In this document: in pieces, positions 10,103 through 25,978 of the stretch
Layout: each line of letters starts with the position of its first letter
Position numbering within the stretch: the first letter of the stretch is position 1
Made by a program: the position numbers and the translations under genes
The notes under the pieces: generated by a model
Told to the model about the DNA's origin: nothing
Seen by the model: the letters and a program-made list of their open reading frames with translations, nothing else
The model's database searches: none
NCBI GenBank assembly: GCA_022841565.1
Contig: JALHRH010000014.1
Coordinates: 1 to 36,184, forward strand
From: Mycobacterium sp.
GTDB taxonomy: Bacteria; Actinomycetota; Actinomycetes; Mycobacteriales; Mycobacteriaceae
Reading direction: 5' to 3'
Length of the DNA: 36,184 nt

Positions 10103-10245
10103 CAAATAGCCGAGCAAATTGGCTGAGAACGCCTGACGCACCACTTGTGGCCGACTACCCGAGTGTGACTTCCACGACGAGACACGCCGGTGGTGCGTCG
10201 TGGCCTTTACGCTCGGCGGACATCGGCTCGCGCTCATGCAGCGTT

Positions 10246-10275
10246 TTGGCTGATCGCGCGGACCCACGCTATGGT
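10246..10275 (+). promoter_or_regulatory. Probable promoter of rplJ-rplL
   Basis: TTGGCT (10246-10251) and TATGGT (10270-10275) are separated by 18 bp, a good SigA-type arrangement. Transcription would start near 10282, giving a leader of about 185 nt before rplJ, as expected for an L10-regulated operon. The bases between the hairpin at 10102 and this promoter hold nothing else I can recognise. Confidence 0.55.
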
Positions 10276-10289
10276 GGTGGCCGATCCAC

Positions 10290-10396
10290 CAAAGACCGTC
10301 GGTCACCGAGCAATCGGTTGAAGGTCCGGGAACATCCCCGGCGGCCCACGCAGGAGGACGAGGCATCACCGCTGGCGCGCGCGCCGGCGCATTTCA
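10290..10396 (+). promoter_or_regulatory. Ribosomal protein L10 leader
   Basis: The leader of rplJ shows the L10-binding fold: GACC (10294-10297) pairs with GGTC (10323-10326). Inside it ACCG (10305-10308) pairs with CGGT (10315-10318), leaving the asymmetric internal loop typical of this motif. L10 or the L10-(L7/L12) complex binds such leaders to repress its own synthesis. It is followed directly by an attenuator-like hairpin. Assignment is from structure and position; a covariance-model match has not been run. Confidence 0.7.
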
Positions 10397-10424
10397 CGCC
10401 CCGGCCGCATCCTGCGCCGGGGCG
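10397..10424 (+). terminator. Attenuator hairpin in the rplJ leader
   Basis: CGCCCCGGC (10397-10405) pairs exactly with GCCGGGGCG (10416-10424) around a 10-nt loop, followed by the T-rich TTCGTCGTTC, 43 bases before rplJ. A terminator-like stem between the L10-binding fold and the gene suggests that L10 binding acts by transcription attenuation. Confidence 0.6.
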
Positions 10425-10467
10425 TTCGTCGTTCCTCCGGTGGCCACCACACTTGTAGGAGGTATGC

Positions 10468-11016
10468 ATGGCCAGGGCTGACAAGGCCACCGCCGTCGCA
10501 GACATCACAGAGCACTTCAAGGCCTCGACGGCGACGGTCATCACCGAGTATCGCGGTCTAACGGTGGCCAACATGGCCGCGCTGCGCCGTTCGCTGGGGG
10601 AGTCGACCACCTACGCGGTGGCCAAGAACACCCTGATCAAGCGGGCGGCGTCGGAGGCCGGTGTCGAAGGCCTCGACGATCTGTTCGCCGGCCCGACCGC
10701 GATCGCGTTCGTCACCGGTGAGCCGGTCGACGCGGCCAAGGCCCTGAAGACCTTCGCCAAGGACCACAAGGCGCTGGTCATCAAGGGCGGCTACATGGAC
10801 GGCCACCCGCTGACCGTCGCCGAAGTCGAGCGCATCGCGGACCTGGAATCCCGCGAGGTGCTGCTGGCCAAGCTGGCCGGCGCGATGAAGGGCAACCTCG
10901 CCAAGGCTGCAGGGCTGTTCAACGCACCCGCGTCGCAGATGGCCCGACTGCTGGCTGCCCTTCAGGAGAAGAAGGGTTCCGACGCCCCCGGTGAAACTCC
11001 GGCCGAAGCCGAATAA
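10468..11016 (+). CDS. rplJ: 50S ribosomal protein L10
   Basis: 182-residue L10, which anchors the L7/L12 stalk to 23S rRNA and autoregulates the operon. Visible: N-terminal [17 protein letters not shown], the conserved TEYRGLTV and [14 protein letters not shown], and a C-terminal helical region [20 protein letters not shown] that binds L7/L12 dimers. The acidic tail after residue ~165 ([12 protein letters not shown]) is usual in mycobacteria. ATG 10468 has the strong site AGGAGGT 5 nt upstream. The start lies in ATGCATG, and only the second ATG is in frame. It is cotranscribed with rplL after a 50-nt A-rich spacer. Confidence 0.98.
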   Translation: MARADKATAVADITEHFKASTATVITEYRGLTVANMAALRRSLGESTTYAVAKNTLIKRAASEAGVEGLDDLFAGPTAIAFVTGEPVDAAKALKTFAKDHKALVIKGGYMDGHPLTVAEVERIADLESREVLLAKLAGAMKGNLAKAAGLFNAPASQMARLLAALQEKKGSDAPGETPAEAE

Positions 11017-11066
11017 CTCAACGACCCCAAAAACCAAACAACCCAAAAAACTGAGGAGGACCACAC

Positions 11067-11459
11067 ATGGCCAAACTGTCCAGCGACGAACTGCTCGACG
11101 CATTCAAGGAAATGACCCTGCTGGAGCTGTCGGACTTCGTCAAGAAGTTCGAGGAGACCTTCGAGGTCACCGCCGCCGCTCCGGTCGCCGTTGCCGCGGT
11201 CGGCGGCGGCGGGGCTGGCGCTCCTGTTGAGGCTGCCGAGGAGCAGTCGGAGTTCGACGTGATCCTGGAGGCCGCCGGTGAGAAGAAGATCGGTGTCATC
11301 AAGGTCGTGCGTGAGATCGTCTCCGGCCTGGGCCTCAAGGAGGCCAAGGACCTAGTCGACAGCGCGCCCAAGGCGCTGCTCGAGAAGGTCGCCAAGGAGG
11401 CCGCCGACGAGGCCAAGGCCAAGCTTGAGGCCGCCGGCGCCAGCGTCACCGTCAAGTAA
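11067..11459 (+). CDS. rplL: 50S ribosomal protein L7/L12
   Basis: 130-residue L7/L12, the multicopy stalk protein that recruits translational GTPases. The N-terminal dimerisation domain ([20 protein letters not shown]) is followed by the Ala/Gly hinge around residues 35-55 and the C-terminal domain with [13 protein letters not shown] and [10 protein letters not shown], the factor-binding helices. AGGAGG is placed 8 nt before ATG 11067. Length and order are exactly those expected of the rplJL operon. Confidence 0.98.
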   Translation: MAKLSSDELLDAFKEMTLLELSDFVKKFEETFEVTAAAPVAVAAVGGGGAGAPVEAAEEQSEFDVILEAAGEKKIGVIKVVREIVSGLGLKEAKDLVDSAPKALLEKVAKEAADEAKAKLEAAGASVTVK

Positions 11460-11466
11460 TCACTGC

Positions 11467-11507
11467 ACGCAAAGCCCCCTGGACCACGGGTCCAGGGGGC
11501 TTTGCGT
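11467..11507. terminator. Strong terminator shared by rplL and the TetR gene
   Basis: A 19-bp perfect stem: 11467-11485 pairs with 11489-11507 around the 3-nt loop ACG. The stem begins ACGCAAAG, so read in the plus direction the right arm ends CTTTGCGT followed by GTT. It lies between two convergent genes (rplL ends 11459, TetR ends 11521) and can serve both. Confidence 0.9.
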
Positions 11508-11520
11508 GTTCGGCCCGCAC

Positions 11521-12213
11521 TTAGCTCCCGGCCACAAACGCCTGTCGCGAGGAATGCACTCGCTCGGGTGAATCACCAAGTGCAACAAGTAAATTGGTCG
11601 TCATTGCGGCCAGCACCGGCGGCACGGCCGACCCGTCGTCGCCATAGAACCCGGCCAATTCCAGCATCACGAAGCCGTGAATTAGTGCCCAGAACTGGGC
11701 GGCAGTCGCCACCACCGCGGCGTCGTCGTCTGCGGAACAGGTGGTAATCCGGCCCGCAAGCATCGACCGGTGCACCGCGTGGACGACGTGGGCGAAGCTG
11801 GATTCATGCTGTTCGATCTCCGCAATGGTGAGCGTCAGGACGTTGCCCGCCGGCGCGTTGATGCCGTGCGCGCTGGTGCTGCCGAACATCAACCGGTACA
11901 TGTGCGGCCGTTCGATGGCGTAACGCCGATAGGCGGCCCCGACGGCCATCAGGTCGGCCACCGGGTCTTCTGTCTGCGGCACCGTCAGCGCGGCGCCGAA
12001 CTGTCGCAAACCTTCCTCTGCGACCGCGGCGATCAGCTCGCGCATCCCACCGAAATGGGTGTACACGGCCATCGTCGAGGTTCCCGCGGCGCTGGCCACC
12101 TTGCGGGTTTGCAGCGCGTCGGGCCCATGGTCGTTGAGTAGTCCGACGGCCGCATGCACCATGTCGTCGCGAACACTGCGTTGCGTCGGGGAGGAAGTCA
12201 TCTCGCCAGACAA
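11521..12213 (-). CDS. TetR-family transcriptional regulator
   Basis: About 230 residues, homologue of Rv0653c. The N-terminal helix-turn-helix reads ALQTRKVASAAGTSTMAVYT followed by HFGGMRELIAAVAEEGL. The rest is the helical ligand-binding and dimer domain, including a tyrosine/arginine-rich YRRYAIERPHMYRLMFGS. I chose TTG 12213 because AGAGGA lies 8 nt upstream; ATG 12201 (226 residues) is a simple alternative with a poorer site, and the frame is open to 12291. It is divergent from the carotenoid oxygenase, whose start lies 71 bp away across a palindrome (12260-12272), so local autoregulation and control of the oxygenase is the natural hypothesis. The ligand is unknown. Confidence 0.88.
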   Translation of the reverse strand: MSGEMTSSPTQRSVRDDMVHAAVGLLNDHGPDALQTRKVASAAGTSTMAVYTHFGGMRELIAAVAEEGLRQFGAALTVPQTEDPVADLMAVGAAYRRYAIERPHMYRLMFGSTSAHGINAPAGNVLTLTIAEIEQHESSFAHVVHAVHRSMLAGRITTCSADDDAAVVATAAQFWALIHGFVMLELAGFYGDDGSAVPPVLAAMTTNLLVALGDSPERVHSSRQAFVAGS

Positions 12214-12259
12214 TATTGCCGTCCTCTCATCGGCGGCGTACGGTACCAATAATGCTGAA

Positions 12260-12272
12260 ATAACAATGTTAT
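12260..12272. promoter_or_regulatory. 13-bp palindrome, candidate TetR operator
   Basis: ATAACA-A-TGTTAT: 6-bp perfect arms with a single central base, in the divergent gap between the TetR gene and the carotenoid oxygenase, ending just before the oxygenase ribosome-binding site. The AT-rich sequence contrasts with its surroundings. A role as operator for the adjacent TetR protein is an inference from symmetry and location. Confidence 0.6.
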
Positions 12273-12284
12273 AGGAGCTCAGAC

Positions 12285-13796
12285 GTGACAACGATGCGAA
12301 TGGCCGAAACTCGCAACCCCTATATCGAGGACTTCATGGCGCCGGTGCGGGCCGAAGTGACCGCCACCGACCTGCGGGTCACCGGTCATCTCCCGGAGCA
12401 CCTGGACGGGCGGTATTTGCGTAACGGTCCCAACCCAGCGGCAGAGGTCAATGCCGCCACCTACCACTGGTTCAGTGGTGACGGGATGGTGCACGGAGTG
12501 GCGCTGCGAGACGGGCAGGCGCGCTGGTACCGCAACCGCTGGGTGCGCAGCGCGCCGGTCTGCGGCCAGCTCGGGGAGCCCGTGCCGAGCCGGCTCGACC
12601 CGCGGGCGGGCATTCTGTCGCTCGGGGCCAACACCAATGTGCTGAGTCATGCCGGCAAGACCCTGGCGCTGGTCGAGGGCGGCGTCGCCAACTACGAGCT
12701 CACCGAAGAGCTCGACACCGTGGGCACCTGCGACTTCGACGGCACGCTGTACGGCGGCTACACCGCCCACCCCCACCGTGACCCGCGCACCGGCGAACTG
12801 CATGCCGTTTCCTATTCATACGCGCGGGGACGGACGGTGCAGTACTCGGTGATCGACACCCAGGGCCGGGCCCGTCGCACGGTGGACATCCAGGTCAGTG
12901 GGTCGCCGATGATGCACGACTTTTCCCTCACCGACAAGTATGTGGTCATCTACGACCTGCCGGTGACCTTCGACACCGCGCAGATGCTTCCGGTGAAGCT
13001 GCCGCAATGGTTGTCGGGGCCCGCCCGGCTGGCGCTACGGTCGCTGGTCGGGCGCGTGCGGATGCCCAACCCGGTGGTAGCGGCGGTCAACCGCAATCCC
13101 AAGCCCACTGATCGCATGCCCTACGCCTGGAACCCGAACTATCCGGCGCGCATCGGGGTAATGCCCCGGCAAGGATCCAACCGTGACGTGCGGTGGTTCG
13201 ACATCGAGCCCTGCTACGTCTACCACCCGCTCAATGCGTACTCCGAGATCCAAAACGGGTCTGAGGTGCTGGTGCTCGACGTAGTCCGCTATGACAAGAT
13301 GTTCGACCATGACCGTCGCGGCCCGGGAGACACGCTGCCGCTACTGGACCGCTGGACGATCAACCTGGCAACCGGCACGGTGTCCAGCGAACGACGCGAC
13401 GACCGGCCACAGGAATTTCCCCGGATCAACGAGGCACTGACCGGCAGCCGGCACCGGTACGGCTACGCCGTCGGTATCGACAACGGATTCCTTGCCAACC
13501 GCCAAGCCCACATGTCGACGGCGCTGTACAAGCACGATTACGCGACCGGGTCCAGCGAGATCGCGCCGCTCGATCCTGAGCTTGTGATCGGCGAGATGTC
13601 GTTTGTCCCGAATCCGACGACCTGCGATGGCTCTGCGGAGGATGACGGAGTTTTGATCGGGTACGGCTACCACCGCGGCCGCGACGAGGGTCAGTTGCTG
13701 CTGCTGGACGCCCAGACATTGCTGTCGGTCGCCACCGTCCATCTGCCCCAGCGGGTACCGATGGGCTTCCACGGTAATTGGGCTCCCGCGGGCTGA
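12285..13796 (+). CDS. Carotenoid cleavage oxygenase
   Basis: A 503-residue non-haem iron dioxygenase of the carotenoid/stilbene cleavage family (Rv0654 homologue), which splits conjugated double bonds of apocarotenoids, carotenoids or related compounds. The four iron-binding histidines can be placed: H162 in TAHPHRDPRTGEL, H211 in MMHDFSLTDKY, H314 in YVYHPLNAYSE and H496 in MGFHGNWAP. The N-terminal LPEHLDGRYLRNGPNPA and WFSGDGMVHGV are also family signatures. GTG 12285 follows AGGAG by 7 nt. It is transcribed away from the TetR gene, whose likely operator overlaps this promoter region. The physiological substrate is not determined by sequence. Confidence 0.95.
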   Translation: MTTMRMAETRNPYIEDFMAPVRAEVTATDLRVTGHLPEHLDGRYLRNGPNPAAEVNAATYHWFSGDGMVHGVALRDGQARWYRNRWVRSAPVCGQLGEPVPSRLDPRAGILSLGANTNVLSHAGKTLALVEGGVANYELTEELDTVGTCDFDGTLYGGYTAHPHRDPRTGELHAVSYSYARGRTVQYSVIDTQGRARRTVDIQVSGSPMMHDFSLTDKYVVIYDLPVTFDTAQMLPVKLPQWLSGPARLALRSLVGRVRMPNPVVAAVNRNPKPTDRMPYAWNPNYPARIGVMPRQGSNRDVRWFDIEPCYVYHPLNAYSEIQNGSEVLVLDVVRYDKMFDHDRRGPGDTLPLLDRWTINLATGTVSSERRDDRPQEFPRINEALTGSRHRYGYAVGIDNGFLANRQAHMSTALYKHDYATGSSEIAPLDPELVIGEMSFVPNPTTCDGSAEDDGVLIGYGYHRGRDEGQLLLLDAQTLLSVATVHLPQRVPMGFHGNWAPAG

Positions 13797-13927
13797 CGCT
13801 GGCGTCTCAGGACGTCGCGGAGATTGTTATCTTCGCAACCCTGATGTTGCGCAGCAGGCGTGCGCTACAGTGACTCAAACCACACGGGGCTTGGTGGCGA
13901 ATTTTCGCGTTGACGGAAGGATTTCCC

Positions 13928-14932
13928 ATGGGCGTCAGCATCGAGGTCAACGGACTCACGAAGTCCTTCGGATCCTCGAGGATTTGGGAGGACGTCACGC
14001 TCGAAATCCCATCCGGTGAGGTCAGCGTCCTCCTGGGCCCGTCGGGTACCGGCAAGTCCGTTTTCCTGAAGTCCCTTATCGGTTTGCTGCGGCCCGAACG
14101 GGGCTCGATCATCATCGACGGCACCGACATCATCGAGTGCTCGGCGAAAGAGCTGTACGAGATCCGCACCCTGTTCGGCGTGCTGTTCCAGGACGGCGCG
14201 CTGTTCGGTTCGATGAACCTCTACGACAACACCGCCTTCCCGTTGCGTGAGCACACCAAGAAGAAGGAAAAAGAGATCCGCGACATCGTCATGGAGAAGC
14301 TGACGATGGTGGGTCTGGGTGGTGACGAGAAGAAGTTCCCCGGAGAGATCTCCGGTGGTATGCGTAAGCGTGCCGGCCTGGCCCGGGCCCTGGTGCTGGA
14401 CCCGCAGATCATCCTCTGCGACGAGCCCGACTCGGGTTTGGACCCGGTCCGTACCGCATACCTGAGCCAGCTGATCATGGATATCAACGCACAGATCGAC
14501 GCGACCATCCTCATCGTGACGCACAACATCAACATCGCCCGGACCGTGCCGGACAACATGGGCATGCTCTTCCGCAAGCACCTGGTCATGTTCGGACCCC
14601 GCGAGGTGCTGCTGACCAGCGACGAACCGGTGGTGCGGCAGTTCCTCAACGGTCGCCGCATCGGGCCGATCGGCATGTCGGAGGAGAAGGATGAAGCCAC
14701 CATGGCCGAAGAGCAGGCTGCGCTCGACGCCGGTCAGCACGCTGGCGGCACCGAGGAAGTCGAGGGCGTGCCGCCGCAGATCGTCGCGTCACCGGGCATG
14801 CCGGAGCGCAAAGCGGTCGGTCGGCGCCAGGCCCGGGTGCGCGCGATGTTGCACACCCTGCCCAAGGACGCCCAGGCCGCGATCCTCGACGACCTCGAGG
14901 GCACGCACCGGTTGAAGGCGCACGAGTTCTGA
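13928..14932 (+). CDS. mkl: ABC-transporter ATPase Mkl/MceG (energises Mce lipid importers)
   Basis: 334-residue ABC ATPase of the MlaF/MceG type, which powers the mycobacterial Mce complexes importing sterols and fatty acids. Motifs: Walker A GPSGTGKS (37-44), Q-loop FQDG (87-90), signature ISGGMRKR (141-148), Walker B IILCDEP (161-167), H-loop H199 in VTHN. A C-terminal extension after residue ~250 (GMSEEKDEATMAEEQAA and HTLPKDAQAAILDDLEG) is typical of this subfamily. ATG 13928 has AAGGA 6 nt upstream. An in-frame TTG at 13910 would add six residues (MTEGFP), matching part of the longer N-terminus annotated in M. tuberculosis, but an in-frame reading further upstream is not conserved. It stands alone, with its Mce permeases encoded elsewhere. 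Confidence 0.95.
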   Translation: MGVSIEVNGLTKSFGSSRIWEDVTLEIPSGEVSVLLGPSGTGKSVFLKSLIGLLRPERGSIIIDGTDIIECSAKELYEIRTLFGVLFQDGALFGSMNLYDNTAFPLREHTKKKEKEIRDIVMEKLTMVGLGGDEKKFPGEISGGMRKRAGLARALVLDPQIILCDEPDSGLDPVRTAYLSQLIMDINAQIDATILIVTHNINIARTVPDNMGMLFRKHLVMFGPREVLLTSDEPVVRQFLNGRRIGPIGMSEEKDEATMAEEQAALDAGQHAGGTEEVEGVPPQIVASPGMPERKAVGRRQARVRAMLHTLPKDAQAAILDDLEGTHRLKAHEF

Positions 14933-14935
14933 TCC

Positions 14936-14955
14936 CGGCGCCGGCGCCGGCGCCG
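14936..14955. repeat. Self-complementary GGCGCC tandem repeat after mkl
   Basis: Three GGCGCC units in register form a perfect 20-bp palindrome beginning 4 bases after the mkl stop. It may fold into a stem and help termination, but it has no loop of its own and no U-tract, so I call it a repeat. From 14956 to the rpoB promoter at 15261 (about 300 bases) I see no gene or other clear element. Confidence 0.6.
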
Positions 14956-15260
14956 TGCGTTCGGGGCTATACCCGCTGGCCATTGCGCTCGACGGGATTG
15001 CGGTAGCCACATCAAATTCGGTACCTCCGCCACGCCGCACGCGGGCGCCTCGCGCTGGTCGCCCGGGTGGGCGGCCACCTCGAATTAACGGCAACTTCCC
15101 ACAACTTGCCGCACCCACCCCTTGACGACGCGGCCTAAACGGGTCAATCTGTTGGGCAGCATGTGTCATATCTGTCCACGGACAACTCGAGGTCGCCAGC
15201 CAGCGCCATCGGTCGTGATAAGTCCGGGGACGGCATATGACTGCTAGTTGTCGTGGGTAT

Positions 15261-15289
15261 TTGAGGAATGCGCGCGTCTGCGCTATTGT
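15261..15289 (+). promoter_or_regulatory. Probable rpoB-rpoC promoter
   Basis: TTGAGG (15261-15266), a 17-bp spacer and TATTGT (15284-15289) form a good SigA-type promoter. The start would lie near 15296, giving a leader of about 240 nt before rpoB. Mycobacterial rpoB is known to have more than one promoter; a second was not clear here. Confidence 0.55.
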
Positions 15290-15342
15290 TGGACGTTGCG
15301 CTGGCTACTTCCTGCCCACCTCACAATCGCCTCTTGGCCGCT

Positions 15343-19001
<3,659 letters not shown>

Positions 19002-19032
19002 TCTTCTTACGAACCAGCTTTTCAGTCACTAA

Positions 19033-23007
<3,975 letters not shown>

Positions 23008-23012
23008 CCTGC

Positions 23013-23053
23013 ACGCGAAGAAGCCCCCGGCAGTGCCGGGGGCTCATTCGCGT
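23013..23053 (+). terminator. rpoBC operon terminator
   Basis: Inner stem AGCCCCCGGC / GCCGGGGGCT around AGT, with outer pairing ACGCGAA / TTCGCGT; it begins 6 bases after the rpoC stop. It also faces the convergent ceramidase gene. Confidence 0.88.
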
Positions 23054-23057
23054 CTCC

Positions 23058-23109
23058 GCGAGAGTAATGCTGGCGTGGCGGTCGCCACCGAGAGCGACGC
23101 TGGCGCGAC
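23058..23109. repeat. Two direct copies of a GAGAG-NNN-GCTGGCG element
   Basis: CGAGAGTAATGCTGGCGTG (from 23059) and CGAGAGCGACGCTGGCGCG (from 23089) are imperfect direct repeats 30 bp apart in the gap between rpoC and the ceramidase gene. Similar short motifs are, in my recollection, dispersed in mycobacterial intergenic DNA. No function is known to me. Confidence 0.45.
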
Positions 23110-23138
23110 ATTCGAGTGGGCGCCCAAGCCCCGGGGGC

Positions 23139-25076
23139 TCAGCGCACCGTGAACTCGTGCGTCGTCGCCTGGAACGGCTCAAGTCGGCCGAAGGTGTCGC
23201 GGGCCATCCCGTGGTGGACGATGCGATAGTGCCCGGGCGCGGCATCGCCGGGGATGTTCCACTGGATGTGCACGTGCGACTCGCTGCGCCCGTGGCGCTG
23301 CCACCGGAACGTCGTCGACCAATCACCGTCGTCGGCAACGCGCACCCAATCTTTGCCGTCGAGGCGGACCACTTCGAGAAAGGTCCGGTTGCGGTGGACG
23401 TCGTTGTTGGGAAATGCACTGACGAACACGGCCTCCGCCGACTCTCCCGGGCGGTAGATCGCGTCCGGCTCGGTGATGATCGCGCCGAACGAACCGGTGT
23501 CTGCGGGGGCCGAGCGTAGCCAGCTTCGGGGCTTGTGGGGCCGTGGGCGTGGCGCGGGCGTGGCCGGGCGGCCGTCGCGCATCGCCTCGGCGAGTTCGGC
23601 CACGGTCTGCATGAGCGCCGGCAACTCCCATCGACCGAACAGGGTACTGCCGCCCTCGTACCGCTGTTCCAAATACTCCTCGGGCGTCGTGACGTAATGG
23701 ATGTAGGCGTTGCAGTAGCCCACGCACAGCACGTCATCCAATTCCGCGCCGACGATCGAAGCGACCGTGCGACGTAAACGCAGACCCGCGACGATCGTCG
23801 GTTCGCCGGGGACACCGATCAAATAGAGTCGCCCGATGCGCAGTAGCTGAACGGGAACGATCTCCTGGATGAAGGGTGCCAGCCGGTTCAACGCGCGAGC
23901 CGGGATCACCATACCCTTGGGTTCCTGTGCCGCACGCACCTTACCGGCCATCCGGTAGATGCCGCGGGAAATCTTGTCCCAGAACGGGTTTCGACCTTGT
24001 CGGAACCCGGGAAAGCCTTCGCCCTCATCGGTCCCCGCGAACATCGCGGCGGCGATCATCGGCCGGCCGGTACGGCGCTCGTGACCGTCCGGGGTGTAGT
24101 CCCCGGTGACCAGGACGTCACTGAGATCGACGTAGGTGAACCGGGAGTCGATGTCGGTGCCAATGGGTGTGGCTTTGTTCAATTGCCCGATCGCATCCTC
24201 GAATTGGGACAATCCGACGTGGCGGGTGTTCTCCAACTCATCCTTCACCCGCGACGGCCCGTATGCGACGGGTCCGCCCACGTGCGGGCTCATGTCGCCC
24301 GAGTTGGTCTGGGCGAATGCGGCGATGAGGTCGGGCTGGCCGGCCAGGTAGTCCGCGCCGCAGGTGATGCGTTCCCAGTGGTAGGCGGCGAAGCCTTTGT
24401 TGTCCCCGGAGATGAGCACGTTGCGGTTAGTCATGCTGGTGCCGTGGGTGGGAAAGAAATGGATTGCGCCCACGGTCTGGTCGCCGCGATCGACACGCAC
24501 CAGCGTGGTGTGGGGGTCGATGCGGGCCGGGAAGTGATCTCGGTCGGCTGCCGGGTTGCGGTCGAAGGAGGCGGGCGAGCGGTTGATGCTCGCCCCGTGC
24601 AACTCGCCGTGCGACAGTGCCACCTGCGCGGGTGCCAGATCGTCGTGGGCATACCGCACCGATTCGACGATGCCGTCGACGATCGCCGCAAACGTCGCAG
24701 GCCGAAACCCGCTGGTGGACAGGTTATACAGCAGGTGTCCGCAGTAGCCGCCGGGACCGGCGTGGGTGTGCGTCGTAGTGATCATGGTGTTCTGGGCGGT
24801 GTAGGTGTTGCCATAGGACCTCGCCAACCGACGTAGTACCTCGTCGGTGACGTTCTGCATCGGCAGCGGCAGTTCGGCGACCACCAGCGCAACCCGCGCC
24901 CCGTCGTCTTGAGGCTCGGCGAAGACGAAAGCGCGCGACCGCAGTCGGAGGTGGATACCCGCGGCCCGTTGTTCGGTCTTGCCGTAGCCGAGCATGCCGC
25001 ATTCGGCGGCCTCGCCGGTAATGTCGGAGATGCCTCGCCCCACCCGCAGCCCTGTCGACTGCTCCGCGGAAAACAC
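23139..25076 (-). CDS. Neutral/alkaline ceramidase
   Basis: 645-residue ceramidase, homologue of Rv0669c. It hydrolyses the amide bond of ceramide to sphingosine and fatty acid. Visible: N-terminal RVGRGISDITGEAAECGMLG, the zinc-site region ITTTHTHAGPGGYCGHLLYN (H103, H105), FPTHGTSMTNRN (H211) and the nucleophile serine S263 in NSGDMSP, followed by the family segments VPGEPTIVAGLRLRR and YIHYVTTPEEYLEQRYEGGS. The C-terminal ~150 residues form the immunoglobulin-like domain. The frame is open to ATG 25136, but GTG 25076 has GGAGGTG 6 nt upstream and gives the expected N-terminus. No clear signal peptide is seen. It is convergent with rpoC and divergent from nfo. Mycobacteria do not make ceramides, so a host- or environment-derived substrate is implied. 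Confidence 0.93.
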   Translation of the reverse strand: MFSAEQSTGLRVGRGISDITGEAAECGMLGYGKTEQRAAGIHLRLRSRAFVFAEPQDDGARVALVVAELPLPMQNVTDEVLRRLARSYGNTYTAQNTMITTTHTHAGPGGYCGHLLYNLSTSGFRPATFAAIVDGIVESVRYAHDDLAPAQVALSHGELHGASINRSPASFDRNPAADRDHFPARIDPHTTLVRVDRGDQTVGAIHFFPTHGTSMTNRNVLISGDNKGFAAYHWERITCGADYLAGQPDLIAAFAQTNSGDMSPHVGGPVAYGPSRVKDELENTRHVGLSQFEDAIGQLNKATPIGTDIDSRFTYVDLSDVLVTGDYTPDGHERRTGRPMIAAAMFAGTDEGEGFPGFRQGRNPFWDKISRGIYRMAGKVRAAQEPKGMVIPARALNRLAPFIQEIVPVQLLRIGRLYLIGVPGEPTIVAGLRLRRTVASIVGAELDDVLCVGYCNAYIHYVTTPEEYLEQRYEGGSTLFGRWELPALMQTVAELAEAMRDGRPATPAPRPRPHKPRSWLRSAPADTGSFGAIITEPDAIYRPGESAEAVFVSAFPNNDVHRNRTFLEVVRLDGKDWVRVADDGDWSTTFRWQRHGRSESHVHIQWNIPGDAAPGHYRIVHHGMARDTFGRLEPFQATTHEFTVR

Positions 25077-25207
25077 GTTCTTCACCTCCACGATCCTGCG
25101 CAGCTGCATGGGCCGCGGCGGTGAGCGACGCGCCAACCCGCGACAAACCTGTTCCTACGGACTCACACCTTATGCGCACGACTCCGCGATGGATTGGCCT
25201 TCCTCAC

Positions 25208-25213
25208 TAAACT
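25208..25213 (+). promoter_or_regulatory. -10 element for a leaderless nfo transcript
   Basis: TAAACT fits the mycobacterial TANNNT -10. The GTG start of endonuclease IV follows after 6 bases, so transcription would begin on or next to the start codon. No ribosome-binding site is present, which agrees with leaderless translation. Confidence 0.55.
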
Positions 25214-25219
25214 TGCGGA

Positions 25220-25978
25220 GTGCTTATCGGTTCACATGTCAGCCCGGGCGATCCGCTGGCGGCAGCGCAAGCTGAGGGCGCTGACGTCGTGCAGATCTTC
25301 CTGGGCAATCCGCAGAGTTGGAAGGCGCCCAAGCCGCGCGAAGACGCCGCTGCGCTCAGGGCCGCGGCTCTGCCGATCTATGTGCACGCGCCGTATCTGA
25401 TCAACGTCGCGTCGGCGAACAATCGGGTGCGGATCCCGTCGCGCAAGATCCTGCAGCAGACCTGCGATGCGGCGGCCGAGATCGGGGCGGCAGCGGTGAT
25501 TGTGCACGGTGGACATGTCGCCGACGACAGCGAGCTCGACGAGGGGTTTGTGCGCTGGCGGAAGGCGCTGGATCAGCTGCAGTCAGAGGTGCCGGTGTAC
25601 CTGGAAAACACCGCGGGCGGTGACCACGCGATGGCCCGCCACTTCGACACCATCGCCCGACTCTGGGATGTCATCGGCGACACGGGTATCGGCTTTTGCC
25701 TGGACACCTGCCACGCCTGGGCGGCCGGCGAAGAATTGGTACACGCGGTGGATCGGATCAAGGCCATCACCGGCCGCATCGACCTAGTGCACTGCAACGA
25801 TTCCAAAGACGCGGCGGGTTCGGGCCGGGACCGGCATGCGAACCTGGGTAGCGGCGAGATCGATCCGGAGCTGCTGGTGGCGGCTGTCACGGCCGCGGAC
25901 GCGCCGGTGATCTGCGAAACCGCCGAAGCGGGCCGCAAAGACGACATCGCATTTCTGCGGGAACAGACGACTTACTGA
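25220..25978 (+). CDS. nfo: Endonuclease IV (AP endonuclease)
   Basis: 252-residue TIM-barrel AP endonuclease (called end/nfo in M. tuberculosis, Rv0670), which cuts abasic sites in base-excision repair using three metal ions. Metal-ligand segments in order: [76 protein letters not shown] and ICETAEAG. Start GTG 25220; the transcript is probably leaderless. In M. tuberculosis the next gene is lpqP; here it is followed by a 340-bp gap and an unrelated catabolic cluster. Confidence 0.95.
   Translation: MLIGSHVSPGDPLAAAQAEGADVVQIFLGNPQSWKAPKPREDAAALRAAALPIYVHAPYLINVASANNRVRIPSRKILQQTCDAAAEIGAAAVIVHGGHVADDSELDEGFVRWRKALDQLQSEVPVYLENTAGGDHAMARHFDTIARLWDVIGDTGIGFCLDTCHAWAAGEELVHAVDRIKAITGRIDLVHCNDSKDAAGSGRDRHANLGSGEIDPELLVAAVTAADAPVICETAEAGRKDDIAFLREQTTY

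Noticed and set aside
13850-13880. TTGCGC / TACAGT as an mkl promoter
   Set aside because: The spacer is only 13 bp, too short for a normal promoter; no better pair was clear.
14734-15169. Overlapping minus-strand frames after mkl
   Set aside because: They run into the 3' end of mkl, have no start signals and encode unrecognisable Arg/Ala-rich peptides; not remnants of the vapBC/mazEF genes I remember at this place.
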